From Piezodorus guildinii (lineage: Eukaryota; Arthropoda; Insecta; Hemiptera; Pentatomidae): 64,000 nt of DNA. The notes below the pieces were generated by a model. The model made no database searches, was not told the DNA's origin, and was given only the letters and a program-made list of their open reading frames with translations. Of this stretch, positions 47,191 through 59,133 are shown piece by piece. Position 1 is the stretch's first letter. Each line of letters begins with the position of its first letter. Both the position numbers and the translations under genes were made by a program. The stretch spans positions 86,535,169 to 86,599,168 of the forward strand of contig CM041292.1 of assembly GCA_023052935.1 (NCBI GenBank). Direction: 5' to 3'.

Positions 47191-48213
47191 AAATTCGATT
47201 AGTATTTAAAATAATTAACAATATGATTTGTATGATTAATAATAAAAGTTTTGTAATTGGTTTTGTTAAAAGGTCCCATTTTATTTGGAAAAAAAAAAGG
47301 TTTATTGTAGTAACAGTGACAAGCTGTTAAAATATAACTGTACATCCTCAGTGCTTAGTGACACCATGTCTAAAATATGTTTTGCTCCAAATAGATCCTA
47401 TTGGTTGGTTGTCGCTGACACCGCAGTGACCCTTTGCCAGGGCTCAAAGGGTGCGGGCCTCACCAACACTGCACTAATTGCTCTTGTCGGGCCGAGAACA
47501 GTAGCCATAGCAATCAATAACCTATCTACTCCTATCTCCCTAGCTCTATCCACGTTCTATATACCTTCAGTTCAACTCTGTCACACATAAGAGGGATATG
47601 CTTGCGCGAAAGTATAAGGCTAATTTTAAGGAATAATATAAAATACTCATTTTATGTTTTACCGAAAGAGAAAGAAGTATTATACAGAACAACGAAAAAA
47701 GTTAATTAGGATAATCATAGTCACGATAAAAACTAAGAAATAAAAAACTGCAATTTAGTAATATCCATAATAAGAAATAATAAAGTATACATTTTGGTTT
47801 TCCGAGGCGGGCATATTTTCTTCAGTTTACTAAACCAGAGTAGCATTAATCCACCCCCTCTATATATGTAATTCAGCTAGCCCCTGCGGTTCGTTAACCC
47901 AGAAAGCTGGTGAATCTGGAACCTCCGACAAGAGGATACGCTGACAGACGACCAAGGATTTCGTACTAACGAATAGCAAGGAAAGACAATCAACGTATGA
48001 AACGAATCTTACAAGATCGTAATGCGATACATTGCACGTTGTTAATGGCTATGGAAGAAAAAAACGCTGCAAATTATTGCACAATGGTTTATTATTCCCA
48101 AATAACAATATCAGAACATAACTGTTTATAATTAAGTAAAATAAAAAGCAATAATTCAAAGGAAAATAACATATCACTACCGCTGATTTCAAAACACTAA
48201 ATATTGGTATATA

Positions 48214-48244
<31 letters not shown>

Positions 48245-48289
48245 GTTTATCTCGCTTTACTGATTCTAAAACTCTTTACATACTTTTCT

Positions 48290-48790
48290 CTATTGTCAAA
48301 ACAACTGAGTTATAAGCGTTTTTTTTTTCAATTTTCAAAATTTCAATTTTTTTCTTTCCTTTTTTCTCTTTTATATAACTATTCGCGGTATTTAGGGTTA
48401 AAAACACTAATATATTTTGAAAACACTATCCTCACTTCACTAATAAATTTTGTCTATATCTTTAAAAATAACTGAGTTGTTGAATTAAATCACTTTTGAT
48501 TGGTCGCCATTTTAAAACTAACTAGCTGATATCAACGCCTAGGTTTTAAGATCATCGTTGTATGGACTAGAATTATTGTGTCGAATTCAAAAAAATTGGT
48601 TCAGTAGTTTCGGAGGAAGCGCGGACGGCGGACAAGGGATTTTTTTTTTATTCGTTATTCGGATTCTAGCGGCCCTCGAATTTTATAGGGGGAGTATTAT
48701 TTATTTATTTTATTTATTTTTTTTTTTCGATTACAAAGGATCATTATTGAAAATGATAAACCAAAAAGGCAAGCTGTTAAATTAATAATT
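48290..48790 (+). repeat. gamma repeat, copy 2
   Basis: It contains ATAACTGAGTTGTTGAATTA, GATCATCGTTGTATGGAC, GCGGACGGCGGACAAGGGAT and TTGAAAATGATAAACCAAAA. The extra T-rich segment near 48690-48730 is a low-complexity expansion. Confidence 0.6.
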
Positions 48791-49299
48791 TCGCTATCCG
48801 TCTCCGTTATCCTTCTATATCCTGCAATTTACTCATCTTTCTTTCGAAAAATGCTTATACAATCATGGGCGAAGCCTATTAATCTCAGAGAATACCACAT
48901 CTTCGCTTAAAAACCTTTGGGAAAAATTTAGTATTTGAATTGAAGTTTTGGTTAAAGACCGTTTTTAATTTCAACCACGTACTTAAGTTTCAAATTTACA
49001 TGCTTATGGTCAGCGTTTGTTTAAATTTAACTTGTGTTTTCAATCTACTCGGCTTTCCTGATGATTTTCTACTCATTTTCTCCTCCATTCTAACAAAAAT
49101 TCTGCGTACGCTCTTGTATACAATACATTATTTTCGGACACGTAAGCACTACATACAGTATCTGTCTCCCCCAAACATTTTGTTCTATTGATAGTTATGA
49201 TGAACACTAAGAACTAATAAAAACAAAATATGAGCGTTATGTTCTGTAACGATGAATTTAATTAATTAATATAAGTTACAGGCGATTCTTAACTGTTTA

Positions 49300-49600
49300 A
49301 CTTTTGCTTACCTAAACATGAAATAATATGTTATGTATTAAAGAAAAGTATTGCGATCCTCAAAAGTTTCGGAACGCAGTTTTCAACGAGAACACATGTT
49401 TCAAGTTTTCCTGCTTCAAATTATAGAAGAAAAATGTTTCTTGCATGTGCGCTCACTTTAAACGAAGTTGAAATTATTTAAGGTATGTTACAAAACTTTT
49501 TGTCAAAATAGGCTTAACAAAAGTGCTACTTAATTGTAATATATTCTACAATCTATTTATTCAAAAAAACTTTCAGAATCGTGTTCAATTTTTTCATACG
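49300..49600 (+). repeat. alpha repeat fragment
   Basis: It contains GCTTACCTAAACATGAAATA, AAAAGTATTGCGATCC, CAGTTTTCAACGAGAACAC and, later, a diverged TGTCAAAATAGGCTTAACAA. Confidence 0.6.
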
Positions 49601-49774
49601 AATGTATAGTTGTTTATTCCGTTTTTTTTTTTGTTTTTTTTTAAACAGGCTGACAATTGCCAAATTTAGATATGATCATCCTCTAAGTAGCGCTTTTTGG
49701 CTGTCAAGCTTTGTTTTTTCGGTTGTTGGTTTTTCGGTTTTCTAATTAAATCTGAAATATTTTTGTTTTGTTTT

Positions 49775-50170
49775 TAATTGAAATTTACAACTGTATTAGT
49801 AAATACATTAACTAAATTAGCTGATAATATATATAGATAATATACATGAAAAGACCATTGCCCATTGGCAGCACTTCACTTTGTAATCTAAACTAGTAAT
49901 AGAAACTAGAAAGTCTCGAGGCCATCTTTTCAGAAGCCTCAGAGGATTGTCAGGAATAGAAGAGAAAGCAAGGATTGAAACTAGTGGGTTAAAGTGGGAG
50001 CGATGTTTGTCATGAAAGGATTGATACCTTGTACGGGCCAAATTAGCAACATTTGGAACATTAAGGTCCTTATATATGAGTTTGTTGGGGACAAAGTAAG
50101 GAGAACTGAGGATTTTTCGAAAGATTTTGGACTGTAAGGATTGGATTTGATGGTTTAGTAGAGCACTAAA
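49775..50170 (-). pseudogene. Jockey-like LINE 3' fragment
   Basis: The 74-codon frame reads ARTRYQSFHDKHRSHFNPLV and NPLRLLKRWPRDFLV, with the FVPNKLIYKDLNVPNVANLA part upstream after a frame break. The 3' end has ATTTACAACTGTATTAG. Confidence 0.8.
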
Positions 50171-51254
50171 GCCTTTGATAAATTAGGCGGGAAAATATAG
50201 TTTTTCATTTTTTAAAATGCCTAAAAATTGATTCAGTTTTAGAACCGGTATACTAAGTCAAAAATTGTGTTTTTTTCACTCATATAATCCAAGAATATCC
50301 TCATAAAACAGATCAATCTAAGAAATATTCCTGAATTTTAGTTGCGTGATTTGAAAACAAACAGGTTGTATTTTTAACCGTTTTAATTTTTATTTTTCAT
50401 ACATTCTCTTTTATTTGCATTAATAATATAAAAATCTTTATCGTTTGTCTGGTGCCAACATCGGAATATCTAGTGGCTTCGAGTACATGAGTCCAACTGA
50501 CTTTTTCATTAGAATTTTTCATGTAAATTCCCTGACAATGGCTCTGGTAACGCACTTGACTTGTATGCTCACTCCATCATCTTTGAATGCTTCCCAGTTC
50601 TATTTTCCATGTTTTACCTTGAATTAAGAATTTCTCAATACTAATATAGTCTCAAAATCTAAAGTTTACAGCAGACAAGGAATGTTACACTTCGTTTTTT
50701 AAATTGTAATAGAGGTAGACCCCCTTAAGATTAGACAAGACATCAATAGCCGCCTAGTTGACCCAAAGTAAAGATGATGAATCGAACTAAGAGATGCTAA
50801 GTGGCCTATTTTTAGCGGTATATTTAACTAAGGTGGAGCACATTTAGCGGGTGGATGTTGAATAATTGTAGGCTCGGAGATACAGCTGTCTAATCCTCTC
50901 TATCTCCCAGTATTTCTGGAGCCTGTGTCAGCTGTGGTCCGCTGTCCCAAGAGTTATTTTCTCTCCTCTGTCACTGCTCTTTTCCTTCGGTGTCTAATCG
51001 CTTAGCGTGGAATTTATAGAAATGTTTTTTAGATCGAGGTGAAGCGATTTTTGTGGAAAGTTTTGGCTTAGATGAAAAATGACTCTTTATATACATATGT
51101 ATATCCGAATAAACTTTTATTCGGAAGTATAAGTTTAGCCATTTAACAGTTTGACAGTAAGGTAGCATACCAGGTAAGTGAAAGTCCTATGTTGCCCGCA
51201 CCAGATTTTTATAACTACTGCTTATAGATGTTATTTATGTAATAATTTACGTGG

Positions 51255-51500
51255 TTAATAGATCTTGTGGCCATCCTCTTTTAAGAAGAATGATAATAAT
51301 AGGCTATACAAAACCGAAGATACGATGCTGATACCACCAATCTTGGCCAAAAACAACTTCATACAATGACCACCTTCCAAGACATAACCCTTCCACCTCC
51401 GTCCGCCTCGGCTTACATCTCGAACGGCTGATGGTCAGTTCAGCGAAATCGTTCTTCACTTAGAATAACTACTGACATGAGCCGCCGCGATGCTATATTT
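51255..51500 (-). pseudogene. Third LINE family, short fragment
   Basis: AATAATAGGCTATACAAAAC, CGATGCTGATACCACCAAT and GGTCAGTTCAGCGAAATCGT follow the order of the 54.5-kb copy, with deletions. A few bases of the Jockey family (GGCCATCCTCTTTTAAG) lie next to it. Confidence 0.65.
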
Positions 51501-51989
51501 TGGGGTTAGTATTCTATAGATCGAATATTGAGGTCTTCATAGGATTTGTTTTGTTTCTTGTTTTTAACGATATACGGTAATGATGTACGGTTATCATTAA
51601 ATGTTCTTCCAATGATTTCGGATCGGATTGGTATTATACGGATACAAACCCTTTCAAAATGAACGCCTTGGACTACTACTTGTAAAAAACAAAACAAACT
51701 ACTTGTAAATAAAGACCAGTAAAGCTATATAAGCTATACTGAACGAAACTATATAAACTTAGAAATAAAATAATCATTATCCTGCCACTGCCGGTTTTGT
51801 ATCCGGAATCTAGTGATCAATGGCCGAGTGCCCTTTTCACTGGAGTTAACCGGCTCCCATTTCAATAAATATTCTACGCTTTATTTTAAATAATTTATTT
51901 ACTATCACCCAAATTATGTCATCCTTTATTGCTTTCACATATAGTCAATTATTTAAATTCAAGAATATTTTTAGAATTATCATGGTCCC

Positions 51990-52640
51990 CTTGGTCGTAA
52001 AACTATAGCATTCTTCCCTAAAGTATCCTTCAATAACACCCCACTTGCCCCTCTCGAACAGCTCTGATATCTAGGTCTCCGCCTTGATAAACGTCTTACA
52101 TGGAATCCGAGGCACAAGAAGACTCAAGCGACAAGAAATTGACCGGCGTTTTCGACTATATCACTGGACAAACGTTCAAGCCTTCCACATAACATTAAAA
52201 GGTTCATCTACATAAATATAGTTGGGCCAATATAGACTTAAGGGGTAAAGCTTTGGATTCTAATAAACGTCAAATTCTTCATGGATCCAATCCTTGCAAT
52301 CCAAAATCCTCAATGCCCTATATTTTTGCTCGAATAAACTCTACCATAATGACATTAATGTTCCATATGTTGCTGATTTGGTCCGTACCAGGTACCATTT
52401 CTGCCGTGACAAACTCCATCTCCACTGTAAACCACTAGTTCTAATCCTTGCTCCCTCTACAATCCTACAATACAAGATGGCCTCAGGACCTCCTGGTTTA
52501 GCATAATTTTTGGAGAGTCCCCAATGGGTAGTTTCCCTACAAGTATATCATGACTTGTTTATTCTTGTCTCACATTTACTAAATTTACTTCATAATACAG
52601 TTGTAAATCTCCACAGGATTTTTACGCGCTTCTATTGTCG
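51990..52640 (+). pseudogene. Jockey-like LINE fragment
   Basis: Colinear with the 37.5-kb copy but with several frameshifts: LEQLWYLGLRLDKRLTWN, then LQSKILNALYFCSNKLYHND and LVRTRYHF. The ACAGTTGTAAATCTCC tail is near 52600. Confidence 0.75.
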
Positions 52641-52917
52641 ACTAATTCTTCTTACCCGTCGTCGGATAAAATCAGTAGTTGGTTAGAGCTCTGACTATTT
52701 TCTCTCTTAGCAAATATCTTATCACAAATCAAAATCTTCCGTGGTTACGACGCTTAATTTATTGATTCTCGTTTCGCTAATAATATTTACTTTTAATTTA
52801 AAAGTAAATATTGTCCGTATATTGTTTTTCCATTTCTTTAAAAAGTAATATTTGAATTGAGTCGGCAAAAAAAAAAATTTAATTACGAAAAAATTTCTTA
52901 AGACAAAGTGTTAGTTT

Positions 52918-53220
52918 GTTTGTTTATTTGTTTTTACATTTATTTATGAATACGCCCTTTTGTGATACTGTGGCTAATCAGACGATGCTACAGTGGGAGT
53001 CCTAAATTTTCCCTATGCATTAATTTAATTAAACTAGTTTAATTGGTATAGGGAACTTTGACGAGTACCTGACATCGTACACAGGCTCGGGACCACCTTT
53101 TTACATCCCCTCCGAATGACAGCATAACTAAGAATTTTTTACTCCCATTAAAAAATCCTAGGACCACCTGCGGGTTGGAACCCGTGACCTTAGGCATAAA
53201 AGGCTGTTATGCTAGCCAAG
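52918..53220 (-). repeat. SINE-1 copy, minus strand
   Basis: The copy is full length, including the head (GGCATAAAAGGCTGTTATGC, box B complement GGGTTGGAACCC). A short duplicated TTAATTTAATTAAACTAGTT block in the middle makes it longer than the others. Confidence 0.85.
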
Positions 53221-53397
53221 ACAAAGAGTTTTTTGTGTGACAAAGTGTGAGCCAGATCCCATCACCCACCGATTGCTTAGAAGCTCTTAAACTGTAACTC
53301 GTCTTGCTTCAATCTTATGAGCGTAAATAATTAATTAGTTAATGAGAGCAAAAATCAGCTGCTTAAAACTTATTTATAATTAATTGTGAACTTAAAA

Positions 53398-53456
53398 CTT
53401 AATATATATACAATTTTGATAACACAATATATATATAATATATATATAATATAATT
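53398..53456. repeat. (TA)n tract
   Basis: Imperfect TATATA/AATATATA repeats in an intron. Confidence 0.8.
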
Positions 53457-54004
53457 TAGGAAAAAAATCGATGACATATCTTTCAATTTTCACTCAATTG
53501 AGTAGGTATTTAACTTATTTATACCATCAATGAGATCAGTAATGTCTATTAAAATTTCATTAGGTATAAAATTTGAATTTATTAGTATAAAAAATATTAT
53601 TATTATTTATTTATTTTTTCTCAAATTAATTTCTTTTTTTCCTATACCTATGTACTCAATTATGTTTGTATATAATTCAGTCTATTTAATGTCTTCTGTC
53701 CAGATGTGCTCTCTTTATTTGTTACATTCTTGTTATTCTTAAGTCTCAGAATATTTTTTTTTCTATTCTCTCAGCTCAGCGCTATTTATTTATACAGTCA
53801 TTAGACAATGACCACTTCAACGTATTCATAATAAGTAGACATTGATAAATAAAAATTCGTTACTGAAGAGTTGTTTTTGCTGCTCTTGATTTTCACTTTC
53901 ACGAAGGTATAATATGAATAAAGACATTCATTAAGTTCTTAACTAACAGAGCAGTTCTGATGATGACATGAAACATGAAAACTGGTAGGTCGAAAATCAG
54001 CGCC

Positions 54005-54430
54005 CTGCTATATTGGGCGACCAATGGAGCAGATAAAGCTTAGATTGGGCGAATCCTGGGGTTGGTTGTTTAACGATCCGGATCCTAGGGCGAGGCGGCC
54101 TGTAACGTGTCGATTTAATATCGGCCGGGACCTGGCCGGCTTTAATTTAATAGTGGAGCCTTTTACCAGCCTTGTTTGTTCGCTTTGTTCCTATATTAGA
54201 GCTAGTGGGAGAGCAGGCTCCGATATTTCTCTAAAGCTCTCCCCTCCCGGTGCTAATGCCATTATGTATTAATCGTTGTTTGGGATTAATATCCCGCAAC
54301 CCATTGTCAGCGGTGTTGTAGAAGCCAACTGCGGCAGCGATCTGTCTCGTCGTGCTTTCGGTCGCTCGCTGCCCATTCATACGCTCTTTTACTGAACTGT
54401 GCTGTGTATTGGTCGATTTCAACAATAAAC
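54005..54430. other. GC-richer, CpG-containing intronic island
   Basis: It contains CGGCCGGGACCTGGCCGG and many CpG pairs in an AT-rich intron, 2.1 kb before the second ankyrin exon. GGGATTAATATCCC at 54282-54295 is a near-palindrome of TAATCC-type sites. The 82-codon + frame and the two minus frames match nothing I know. It could be an enhancer or an alternative promoter. Confidence 0.35.
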
Positions 54431-54539
54431 CATTTATAATCTCTCGTCATAGTATGAAAATAGGAAAGACTTTGAATCCTAGGAATGTAGTACACCATTT
54501 GAGTGTATCAAGTTGGGCTGTTTAGATTTCATGTTATAA

Positions 54540-55030
54540 TAACAATAATAGGCTTACCGAACCCGAAGGTTCGATGCTGATTCCACCAAATGTTGCCTAT
54601 AGAGATTCGTCCAATCATCACCGGTCAAGCCCAAGCCAACAAGAATAGTCGTAACACAATCTTCGGCCTACCTTTCGGACGCCTGCCAGTCGGTTCAGCG
54701 AATACCAACTTTCTCAGAATCCGTTCTCACTGAGCCCAACAACTTACATTACAACATTTGAGTCCCCGTGATGCTATCAATTCAATTATATTCACAGGGT
54801 GCAAGCTCCACAATTCCGCGTTTTGCAACCTTCTAAAGTCCCCTAGTTACCTCATATCTCTGGGCCAAATATTTTACGCAGTACCTTATTTTCGACCTAA
54901 AGACGTTCAATCCTTCAAACTAAGTGGCCACGTTGCACATTCGTAAAGAAACATAGGAAGAATAATAATTTTATAAATTATAACTTATAAATTACAAGTT
55001 TTTAACAGTCATGGATTCCTCTGAGTTAAA
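54540..55030 (-). pseudogene. Third LINE family, C-terminal fragment
   Basis: It is the reverse-orientation counterpart of 10.2-10.6 kb. It starts at the GGTTCGGTAAGCCTATT end (54543), passes ATAGAATTGAATTGATAGC-type coding text and ends near the GAGGAATCCATGACTG block. It is more diverged, with no long frame. Confidence 0.72.
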
Positions 55031-55599
55031 ATGCTCATTATCAGAAGGTAAACTAGTCAGATTTCACGTGCTAAGCATTATTTCATTTCTCTGCAGAAAA
55101 AATATTCTAAATATTTGACTATATTTTTCTCAAATTTAAACTGAGTCTGAGTTGTAAATCCTTATTTATTATTTGGTCAAGGACATTCCAAGATTTATTT
55201 TTACCTTTGTTCCATTTATATGTAATGTATTATATATCAGTAATGAAAGCGGCATTACTTCAAAAACTTGCTTTTAGTTCAACGAGTATTAGTTTGAAGA
55301 TCTATTCTACCTTTTCTTGTTAGCATTCTTGAAGAATGTTTTCTTTTTAGGATACTCACAACATAGGGAATCGAGAATACTAACGCGTGATGCTTGTAGA
55401 AGACCTATTATTCTGAACCTCGGATAAAAGTGAAGAAAAAAATAAATAAATAAATAAAAATACAGAACTATTACGATTTCTGAAGTTACACAACTCATGG
55501 GAATTGAGGATCATCCTGGGAAATTTTACCGTTTAAAATTTCTCATTTATTAATTGTCAAACCACCTCATTCGATTATTTTCGCATTAATTAAAAAAAA

Positions 55600-55740
55600 A
55601 AAATTATTTATTGATATTTACAACTGTATTGTACAACACATTTAATAAATAGTCTAAGAGACAATGGTCATGAAAAAGACATGTATAGAAGCTTCCCAAT
55701 GGAAGCACTCTAAGCATTAAACTCTAGAATTGATTTTTGA
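55600..55740 (-). repeat. Jockey-like LINE 3' end only
   Basis: It has TATTTACAACTGTATTGTAC, then CCCAATGGAAGCACTC, as in other copies. It is the last ~140 bp. Confidence 0.65.
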
Positions 55741-56553
55741 CTGTATTAATAACATTTTTTTTATGTTATGAAAATTTGTAATATACATTATAAGTGTATC
55801 TCCCTCTTATCGTAGCAAATCAACAAAGTTAAGCAACCACTAGACTTTATGTTTCCCTAAGTACCATTTAGAATTAATTAAATTTTTACACGTTTTTAAA
55901 GGATTTCAGTGTTCTTTAGATGATATCGGATGGCGGATTTCGATAAAAGTTAACAATTAGAATACTAATATGTATTTTATATGAAAATATCAATTCAGTA
56001 ACAAATTTATTTTAGTACTTTTTGGAAATCAGGGTCTGAACTGTGGATGTGATATTTGTTATTAGTGTTCATATGAACTGTTATTGAACCAAATCGTACT
56101 TCAGGGATTCAATGTATTGATATGATCTTTTCATTTTTTCTTATAAGTTATACGTATTCCCTTTGAATTTTAGCAATTCTTTGAATGATGTGATTTGAAA
56201 AAAAAAAATTCAAACTTAGAACTATTTTTTTTAATTTTCTTAGTTTTTTCTTTTTACATTTTTTGAGAAAAGAAAGAAGCGGACATTCTAAAACTCCCTC
56301 ATAAAGATCTTAGTTTAATCTTTGTCTCACTATGAATGGTTTTTGGATAAGATTTTCGATATAATTCTAGAGAAACGAGGTTTATACGAAAACTATGAAA
56401 AGTTGGTAGTTTTATTTAAATAATTTTATGCTAACGTATTTATTTGGTTTGTTCTCTTTTGTCTATGAATTGATTATCCTTTGTTACAACATAATTTATT
56501 TATTTATGTTTAAAAATACCAGGTGTAATTTAATTTTTTTTTTTTCATTGCAG

Positions 56554-56626
56554 GGATATACAGCGCTGCACATCGCAATGCAGTTCGGTCATGAGGATGT
56601 TTACAGCCTTTTAACAGATGTTTATG
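56554..56626 (+). CDS. sowah: sowah homolog, internal exon: ankyrin repeat 2
   Basis: The exon is 73 nt, entering in phase 0 and leaving in phase 1. It encodes GYTALHIAMQFGHEDVYSLL followed by TDVYG split over the next junction. This is the second ankyrin repeat; SOWAH relatives have GGYTALHLAA-xx-GHEDV at this place. The acceptor is a long T tract ending TTGCAG, and the donor is G|GTGAGT. If splicing fails, the frame continues into the intron for about a dozen codons to a stop. The AT-rich open frame upstream (from 56428) is intron and should not be annotated as part of the protein. Confidence 0.87.
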
Positions 56627-57964
56627 GTGAGTTTCATTTATGTTTGAGGAAAGGACATAGGTAACTTTGGTCAGTAATGTTATTTTATTGAAGAGATTAC
56701 TTTACTTATATATTTACCCAATTTCATTTTATTTTTATCCAGGAAAAAAAAAGTTAAAGTTATTATTTTATTATGTTATGATTATTGTAAAACTATTTCA
56801 CGTCCGTCTTGTTTAACTGGTTGAACACAACGTTAATTATTTCATTTTGGTTCTATTTTCTTATCTAAGATCACCATTTCGTCTCATACTATCAATCATG
56901 AAGATAATTAAGAAGAAAGGTGAAAGTTCTGAGAGGGAGCCCTGTGGAATTTTTCTTTTCTCTTTGTAATGCACCAATATTATATCTTCTTATTTCCTTA
57001 TAAAATGCAGATTCTTTTTTTTTAATTACGGAAAACAGTAAAGATGGCATTTAATATTATTTTATTTTCATTCGATTTAACCCTAATTAATTGATTTAAA
57101 ATGAGTGTTCAGAGAAAAAAAGCTTAGCTATATAAGCTCATATATTTTGATATACTAATTTTAACCTCATCACAGGAATTGATTATACTGTAACTAAGTA
57201 ATAATCTGCTCAATCCTAATATTTTATCTTAAATATTCAGTATTTCAAGGGAGCAAGAGATATTTTGAAATCTGAAATAACCAAAACAGCAACACATGTG
57301 AATTTGTTAATATCATTTTCGTAGACTCAATAGAATCAAATAAGTAGCGGTGAAACATTTATTTTCCGACTGAATACTATTTATTTCTTTATGTTTAAGA
57401 GTTGGGGAGTGAAAATATGGAACAAAAATAAGTGGATAACCGCCTGTTTATTACTTATTCCTTTATTATACAACTAAGAACCGTAAAAGAAAGAAAAACG
57501 CCATAAGGTTTTTGAAAATAAGCCATAGTCTGTGGGGGAAGTAAATGGTGGGACATGCGCCCGCCTAATGTTTTAGTAATCGTAGTTATAGCATCAAACG
57601 GAATATTTTTTTTTTTTTTTTTATCTTTTATTTTTCCCATTGGCATCTACTCCTAACTTCAATTTTAAAAGGAGTTTACTTAAGGATATTCCTTAGCCAG
57701 CTTCTTTTCAGCATTCTTTGGATATTTTCTGGCATAAATGTCATGGCCATGTTTTGTATGAGTGTGAGTATGTCCGAGAACTTTATCAAAAAATTTTATG
57801 TATGTAGTCCGAATTTGATCTTGTACCATTGGATGTGTAAGTCTGTATGTATCTTAAAGTTTTTGATTGGTAATTTTGGATTTTTTTAATCTGAGTAAGT
57901 TTCGTTATTTCATAAATTTGTTAGACGTATGTCATATGTATTTTATTAAGTAGGTATAAGTATT

Positions 57965-58200
57965 TAGTTTTTTTTTTATTTTCAAATAGGAGCGTTTGTG
58001 CCAGAAGTGAATACAGAAGTCTTAGTCGATTGTAGAGAGTCAGCCGCTTCTGTTTAATATGAGACCCCCAGTCATACTTCTGTCGAAAGTGCGCCCTAAG
58101 TAATGAACTGTGTTGGTCTGTGTTATCGGAAAGGGAATGAAATTAATTTTAAAGTTGATTGGATTAGGAAACGAACTAATCAAAAATACTTAATGATCAC
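57965..58200 (-). pseudogene. Jockey-like LINE fragment beside the mariner
   Basis: The minus strand reads VHYLGRTFDRSYDWGSHIKQ and KRLTLYNRLRLLYSLLAQT with one frame shift. This is the thumb region of a different Jockey-type element from the 37.5-kb family. The mariner begins about 25 bp away. Confidence 0.65.
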
Positions 58201-58223
58201 TGCTTAGTGTACATCTGAAAATA

Positions 58224-59133
58224 TTGGGTTGTTTCACATGAAATGTCCATTTTTATAGTTTCTGAAATACATAAAGGATTTTGCAGGTCTCGGTTGTTTT
58301 CTTCCGAATGTTTACATATTTAAGGTAAACAGTTACTAATCCTCTACCTTTGTATTATATACATTAGCTTCCCAATCAATTACCCACTTTTTAGTATACC
58401 TCCAAATATGAACATGGAAACACGCGATTTTCGAGTAATAGTTGTGTACGAGTTTAAACTCGGCCATTCAGCAGCTGTGGCCGCTAGAGATATTTGCAAG
58501 GCGTTTGGGGAAGGGAGTGTTAATGAACGGATTCGCCGTTGGTTTGCTAAGTTTTCAGCTGGGGATACCGACTTGGAAAACTTGCCCCGAGGAAGACCTC
58601 CGTCCGTAATAGACAACGATGTCCTCAAAACATACAGTATAAGGAAACCCCTACCAACAGTTAAAGGACTCTCATCACAACTGAATGCAAGTGCATCTAC
58701 CGTTTCCAGACATTTAAAGTGTATTGGGAAAGTAAAAAAGCTCGATACATGGGTTCCTCGTGATCTAACACAGCAGCAAGACCCCGTTTCAAAACATACC
58801 GTGCAAAAATTGAAAGAACTGGGCTACGAAGTTCTTCCGCACCCACCATATTATCCCGACTTGTCTCCAACAGATTACCACCTGTTCAGGAATTTAGACA
58901 ACTTCGTCAAAGGAAAACTTTTTGAAAATGATGATCAAGTGAAAAGTGAGTTTTCAGATTTTGTTTCACTTCTTAGCTCAGAGTTTTTCAGGATAAAAAA
59001 GTTGGTGTCACGTTGGGAAAAATGTGTAGAAAAAGAAGGTAAATACTTCGAATAAAATTATCTTGTTTTGATATCGTATTTTTAATAAAAATCCTTTACC
59101 TTGAAATCGAACATTTCATGTGACACAACCCAA
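58224..59133 (+). mobile_element. mariner element, internally deleted (910 bp)
   Basis: The terminal inverted repeats begin TTGGGTTG and pair over about 24 bp with one mismatch (TTTCACATGAAATGT against TGTCACATGAAATGT). Both ends are flanked by the TA target duplication (58222-58223 and 59134-59135). The element is roughly 0.35-0.4 kb shorter than an ordinary mariner. It appears to have inserted at or next to a Jockey fragment that ends near 58200. Confidence 0.9.
58408..59055 (+). pseudogene. mariner transposase lacking its catalytic core
   Basis: The open frame has 215 codons; family members have about 345. Residues 10-55 are the first helix-turn-helix (SAAVAARDICKAFGEGS...RRWF). Residues 61-65 (RGRPP) are the GRPR-like linker, residues 80-110 the second helix-turn-helix, and residues 115-117 the WVP linker. 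After residue 124 the sequence jumps to VSKHTVQKL and then PYYPDLSPTDYHLF. The segments with the first catalytic Asp and the second (HDNAR) are missing. Only the third Asp (residue 156) remains, so it cannot be an active transposase. The frame is uninterrupted across the junction, so both DNA-binding domains could still be made. Confidence 0.88.

Larger units (their letters stand above)
39217..56553 (+). other. sowah intron (17.3 kb)
   Basis: This is the largest intron, from GTAAGT at 39217 to TTGCAG at 56553. It carries the hammerhead-bearing inverted repeat, a (TA)n palindrome, copies of the alpha and gamma repeats, several Jockey fragments and SINE-1 copies. It also has GC-richer islands near 44.5-45.0, 50.7-50.95 and 54.0-54.4 kb that could be regulatory. 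Stretches 39217-40446 and 55035-55600 show only AT-rich DNA. Confidence 0.65.

Noticed and set aside
48940..49191. 83-codon hydrophobic + frame as a membrane protein
   Set aside because: It is AT-rich with Phe/Leu/Ile codons throughout and no start context, splice support or homology; it is typical of random AT-rich DNA.
53957..53995. CTGATGATGAC...GGTCGAAAA as a hammerhead
   Set aside because: The core strings are present, but stem II has only 3 bp around a long loop and neither stem I nor helix III can be formed.
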